This document shows positions 60,999 to 64,000 of a DNA stretch of 64,000 nt, in pieces. Every line of letters begins with the position of its first letter. Within the stretch, counting starts at the first letter, position 1. The position numbers and the translations under genes are program-made. Origin of the DNA: Methylotenera_A sp049687015 (GTDB taxonomy: Bacteria > Pseudomonadota > Gammaproteobacteria > Burkholderiales > Methylophilaceae); NCBI GenBank assembly GCA_049687015.1, contig JBAVIP010000048.1, forward strand, positions 1 to 64,000. Direction: 5' to 3'. The notes under the pieces are model-generated. The model was not told the origin of the DNA and searched no databases. It worked only from the letters and a program-made list of their open reading frames with translations.

Positions 60999-61685
60999 TT
61001 ATTCTACCAATTTCATCAAGTTTTGCATGAAATTATCACGTGGTATTTCACGGCCGCCGAAGCTGGTGAGCAAGGGTGTTTTCATCTGGCAATCTATCAT
61101 TCCAACACCTTGATTTTTCAGGGTTTCAACCAGATGTACAAATGCTACTTTTGAGGCGTCGGTGGCATGATGAAACATGCTTTCACCATAAAACATGCGG
61201 CCGATTTTAACACCGTAGCAACCGCCAACCAGCTTGCCATCCAGCCAGCTTTCTGAACATATCGCGAAGCCTTGCGCATGTAATTCGCAATACGCTGCAA
61301 TCATCTGCTGCGTAATCCAGGTGCCTGGTTGACCATGCCGGGAAGCTTGACTGCACGCTGTCATTACTTCACGAAATGCGGTATTAAATCGAAGCTCAAA
61401 TAAATTTTTCTTGAGCGTTTTCTTCAGTGAAGCTGAAATTTTCAACTCTTCCGGAAACAGCACCATGCGCGGGTCTGGGCTCCACCACATGATGGGTTCG
61501 CCTTCGCTAAACCACGGAAAGATACCTTGTTTGTAAGCGCTTAACAGGCGCGTGGCAGATAAATCGCCGCCAATTGCGATTAGGCCGTTGGGTTCGGTAA
61601 GGGCATCAGTCAGCGGTGGAAAAGTGCAATCGCCTTCAATCGCCGCGACACGTCCACTTGCTAACTGATAATAGCCTTTGCTCAA
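60999..61685 (-). CDS. aat: Leucyl/phenylalanyl-tRNA-protein transferase
   Basis: 228 residues. Adds Leu or Phe to N-terminal Arg/Lys of proteins (N-end rule). FPPLTDALTEPNGLIAIGGDL, GIFPWFSEGEPIMWWSPDPRMVL and GGCYGVKIGRMFYGESMFH are the family signatures. Starts 4 bp inside the end of the heavy-metal-binding gene and is followed by bpt after 5 bp: a compact operon. Confidence 0.96.
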   Translation of the reverse strand: MSKGYYQLASGRVAAIEGDCTFPPLTDALTEPNGLIAIGGDLSATRLLSAYKQGIFPWFSEGEPIMWWSPDPRMVLFPEELKISASLKKTLKKNLFELRFNTAFREVMTACSQASRHGQPGTWITQQMIAAYCELHAQGFAICSESWLDGKLVGGCYGVKIGRMFYGESMFHHATDASKVAFVHLVETLKNQGVGMIDCQMKTPLLTSFGGREIPRDNFMQNLMKLVE

Positions 61686-61900
61686 GCTGCTTTAACTTCC
61701 GCACCGATTCGATAATCACCCACGCTGCTTAAAACGGCATTTAGCGTTTCCACATTGGCCATCTGGCCTGTAAGCCTTATTTGTGGCGGCTTAAGCGATA
61801 CTTCTACCACATCGGCATAAGGCGCCAAAGTGGCTTTTACTTTGGCAACGCAGTGATCGCAAGATAAGCCAGTAATCGAATATGTTGTTTGCTTTTTCAT
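61682..61900 (-). CDS. Heavy-metal-associated (HMA) domain protein, CopZ-like
   Basis: 72 residues, a single ferredoxin-like HMA domain with the metal-binding GLSCDHCVAKV. Probably a copper chaperone; no Cu-ATPase is in the window. Overlaps aat by 4 bp (ATGA-type). Confidence 0.88.
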   Translation of the reverse strand: MKKQTTYSITGLSCDHCVAKVKATLAPYADVVEVSLKPPQIRLTGQMANVETLNAVLSSVGDYRIGAEVKAA

Positions 61901-62011
61901 GATTTTAATATTTAAGTTTTCAATTTTATTTTTTGTAAAATGAGAGTAAGCTACTATTTCATAACAGCTAAGAGTTTATGACAATAAATTTTCTAGAAGG
62001 ATATTTATTTT

Positions 62012-62221
62012 ATGAACACTATATATAAAAAAACCTTAAAAGGGGTTGAAGAGACCGCACTTCGCAGCCAGGGTTTGCAATTAAGGCTGCGCGAGTATCT
62101 TAAGTTGGTGGATGGTACGAAATCCTCAGATGAAATTCAGCGAACACATCCGGATTTGATTGAGGTGGATGTAGTACTCACCGTGCTGCAGAGCGATGGA
62201 TATATCGAGAGTTTGCATTAG
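62012..62221 (+). CDS. Small protein of unknown function
   Basis: 69 residues with an AGAAGGA ribosome site upstream of the ATG at 62012. Soluble, charged, mostly helical: LRSQGLQLRLREYLKLVDG then SSDEIQRTHPDLIEVDVVLTVLQSDGYIES. The second half looks like a small winged-helix-type end. No family recognised. Divergent from the HMA gene and upstream of the YgiQ-type gene. Confidence 0.55.
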   Translation: MNTIYKKTLKGVEETALRSQGLQLRLREYLKLVDGTKSSDEIQRTHPDLIEVDVVLTVLQSDGYIESLH

Positions 62222-62319
62222 GTTATTGCAAAATTAAACACTATAAGTCATTGTAATTAAATAAAAAATGCGTAGAATGCGCGCTTTGGCTTTATATAAA
62301 GCCGTTTTAATTACAAAGC

Positions 62320-64000
62320 ATGGAAGTTTATACCAACAATCTAGCTAAACCTATTCATAGCTATCGTCCATATTGGGCGAAACGCTTTGGCACGGCCAAA
62401 ATGTTGCCGATGACGCGTACCGAGATGGATGCACTGGGCTGGGACTCATGCGACATCATTCTTGTGACGGGCGATGCGTATATCGACCATCCCAGCTTTG
62501 GCATGGCTTTGGTAGGGCGTTTGCTTGAGGCGCAGGGTTTCCGCGTTGGCATTATCGCCCAGCCAGATTGGCAAGATACAAAAGCTTTCAAGGCGCTCGG
62601 CAAACCTAATCTTTATTTTGGCATCACCGCTGGCAATATGGATAGCATGGTCAACCGTTATACCGCCGACCGCAAAATCCGCAGTGACGATGCTTATACG
62701 CCCGATGCCGCGCCTAATAAGCGGCCAGATAGAGCGGTTTTAGTTTATTCCCAGCGTTGCCGCGAGGCGTATTCACAAGTGCCGCTCGTTATCGGCAGCA
62801 TCGAGGCCAGTTTGCGCCGCATCGCACATTATGACTACTGGTCTGATAAAGTTCGCCGCAGTATTTTAGTGGATTCCAAAGCTGATATTCTCATTTACGG
62901 TAACGCCGAGCGCGCACTGGTAGAGCTGAGCCACCGCATCGCCAAAGGCGAGAAAATAAGCGACATTCAAGATATTCGCGGTACGGCGTTTTTGCGGAAG
63001 AGCATTCCTGAAGGCTGGAGTGAGATTGAAAGCACCAAGCTCGACCGTCCTGGCACGCTTGAAAAACACATTGATCCTTACGAAATGAAAATGGGCAAAG
63101 CCGATGCCAGCTGTGCGACAGAAGAAGCTAAATCAGCTTTGCCTGAAGGCGCAAAAGCGATTGAAATCATCCGCAAGCCAAAAGCCGATAGAAACAAGCA
63201 GGTGGTGCGTTTGCCGGCTTACGAAGAAGTCTCGCAAGATCCAGTTTTATATGCGCATGCTTCACGTGTGCTGCACCTGGAGGCTAACCCGGGCAATGCA
63301 CGCGCGTTGGTACAAAAGCATGGTGACCGCGAAGTGTGGCTGAACCCGCCGCCGATTCCGCTCACCACCAAAGAGATGGATTACGTGTACGACATGCCGT
63401 ATGCGCGCGCGCCGCATCCCATCTACAAAAATGCCAAAATCCCCGCCTGGGAGATGATTCGTTTTAGCGTCAACATCATGCGTGGCTGTTTTGGCGGCTG
63501 CACGTTTTGCAGCATTACCGAGCACGAAGGCCGCATTATTCAAAGCCGTAGTGAAGAATCAATATTGAAAGAAGTCGAAGAAATCCGCGATAAAGTCGAT
63601 GGTTTTACTGGCATTATTTCCGACCTTGGCGGGCCAACCGCGAATATGTATCGCATTGCCTGTAAGAGCGAAAAAATCGAGCAATCTTGCCGCAAGCTAA
63701 GCTGCGTTTACCCAGGCATTTGCGAGAATCTGAATACTGACCATTCCGCGCTTATTCAGCTCTATCGCAAAGCCCGCGCCATTAAAGGCGTTAAAAAGAT
63801 TTTGATTGGCTCTGGCCTGCGTTACGACTTAGCGGTAAAGTCGCCGGAATACGTGAAAGAGCTGGTGCAGCATCACGTTGGCGGTTATCTTAAAATCGCG
63901 CCCGAACACAGTGAAGAAAACGTGCTCAGCAAAATGATGAAGCCAGGCATGGGCGCTTATGATGTATTTAAAGCCATGTTCGAGAAATTCAGCGCCGAGG
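62320..64000 (+). CDS. YgiQ-family radical SAM protein (3' end outside window)
   Basis: 560 codons visible, frame open to the window end; the family is about 700-750 residues. N-terminal domain with YWAKRFGTAKMLPMTRTEMD, CDIILVTGDAYIDHP and GIIAQPDW; the radical SAM motif CFGGCTFC (CxxxCxxC) at about residue 389 in NIMRGCFGGCTFCSITEHEG; then DLGGPTANMY. The gene begins MEVYTNNL. Very close to E. coli YgiQ, whose function is not established. It carries a divergent Lys-rich linker before the radical SAM core (about 260-295). Confidence 0.93.
   Translation, partial: MEVYTNNLAKPIHSYRPYWAKRFGTAKMLPMTRTEMDALGWDSCDIILVTGDAYIDHPSFGMALVGRLLEAQGFRVGIIAQPDWQDTKAFKALGKPNLYFGITAGNMDSMVNRYTADRKIRSDDAYTPDAAPNKRPDRAVLVYSQRCREAYSQVPLVIGSIEASLRRIAHYDYWSDKVRRSILVDSKADILIYGNAERALVELSHRIAKGEKISDIQDIRGTAFLRKSIPEGWSEIESTKLDRPGTLEKHIDPYEMKMGKADASCATEEAKSALPEGAKAIEIIRKPKADRNKQVVRLPAYEEVSQDPVLYAHASRVLHLEANPGNARALVQKHGDREVWLNPPPIPLTTKEMDYVYDMPYARAPHPIYKNAKIPAWEMIRFSVNIMRGCFGGCTFCSITEHEGRIIQSRSEESILKEVEEIRDKVDGFTGIISDLGGPTANMYRIACKSEKIEQSCRKLSCVYPGICENLNTDHSALIQLYRKARAIKGVKKILIGSGLRYDLAVKSPEYVKELVQHHVGGYLKIAPEHSEENVLSKMMKPGMGAYDVFKAMFEKFSAE

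Overview
The window looks like chromosomal DNA of an obligate or near-obligate methylotrophic betaproteobacterium, most likely family Methylophilaceae (Methylotenera/Methylophilus type). This is inferred from gene content: an mxaRSACKL-type methanol-dehydrogenase accessory cluster, a gnd-zwf/pgl set as used in the dissimilatory ribulose-monophosphate cycle, betaproteobacterial gene orders (alaA-hom-thrC; tyrA-aroA-cmk-rpsA-ihfB-lapB-pyrF; glyA-nrdR-ribD) and moderate G+C with AT-rich gaps. No rRNA, tRNA, CRISPR array, prophage or intact classical IS was found.

Layout. 1-1.3 kb: 3' end of a large repetitive surface/secreted protein with MBG-type repeats. 1.4-5.5 kb: two phosphohexomutases (pgm and a PMM/PGM), a membrane-anchored aspartic protease, a DUF3307-like membrane protein and iscX. 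5.8-9.9 kb: glyA-nrdR-(small membrane protein)-ribD-TatD hydrolase. 10.2-12.5 kb: mtnA plus a FucA-like class II aldolase (methylthioribose salvage), then a GST on the other strand. 12.7-17 kb: pyrG-kdsA-eno-ftsB. 17-24 kb: ygfZ, ygfX, then the six-gene mxaRSACKL block on the minus strand. 24.3-26.1 kb: a small foreign island, made of a decayed type I secretion ABC transporter fragment and a REP-associated (Y1) transposase. 26.3-34.3 kb: fabA-fabB, a DUF1439 lipoprotein, a Mth938-domain protein, alaA-hom-thrC, thyA. 34.4-38.6 kb: EF-hand protein and a GlrK-lipoprotein-GlrR two-component locus. 38.7-43.7 kb: folA, a large Orn/Lys/Arg decarboxylase, dcd, a PhoD-like phosphatase. 43.7-47 kb: zwf and gnd facing away from pgl. 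47-54.4 kb: DUF1003 protein, apbC, metG, a glycine-zipper protein, an HhH protein with a histone-H1-like tail, pyrF-lapB. 54.5-59.5 kb: ihfB, rpsA, cmk, aroA, tyrA. 59.5-64 kb: an unknown membrane-anchored protein, bpt, aat, a heavy-metal-binding protein, a small unknown ORF, and the first part of a YgiQ-type radical SAM protein that runs off the end.

Most of the window is housekeeping. The interesting material is small-scale. (i) A 42-bp palindromic repeat is inserted in frame in metG. (ii) A MITE-like 139-bp element with a 5-bp duplication sits exactly between the Shine-Dalgarno and the start codon of glrR. (iii) A 27-bp tandem repeat expands bpt. (iv) A bidirectional signal lies in the iscX/glyA gap: on one strand a candidate sRNA with a CCUCC motif and terminator, on the other a small ORF with a strong ribosome binding site. 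(v) A DnaA-box cluster lies upstream of mtnA. (vi) The gnd/pgl promoter region is symmetrical. (vii) Ribosomal protein S1 has only five S1 domains. (viii) mtnA is paired with a FucA-like aldolase, which points to a DHAP-shunt route. I did not see a wholly new multi-gene system; the best candidates are the repeat-in-gene events and the iscX/glyA gap RNA.
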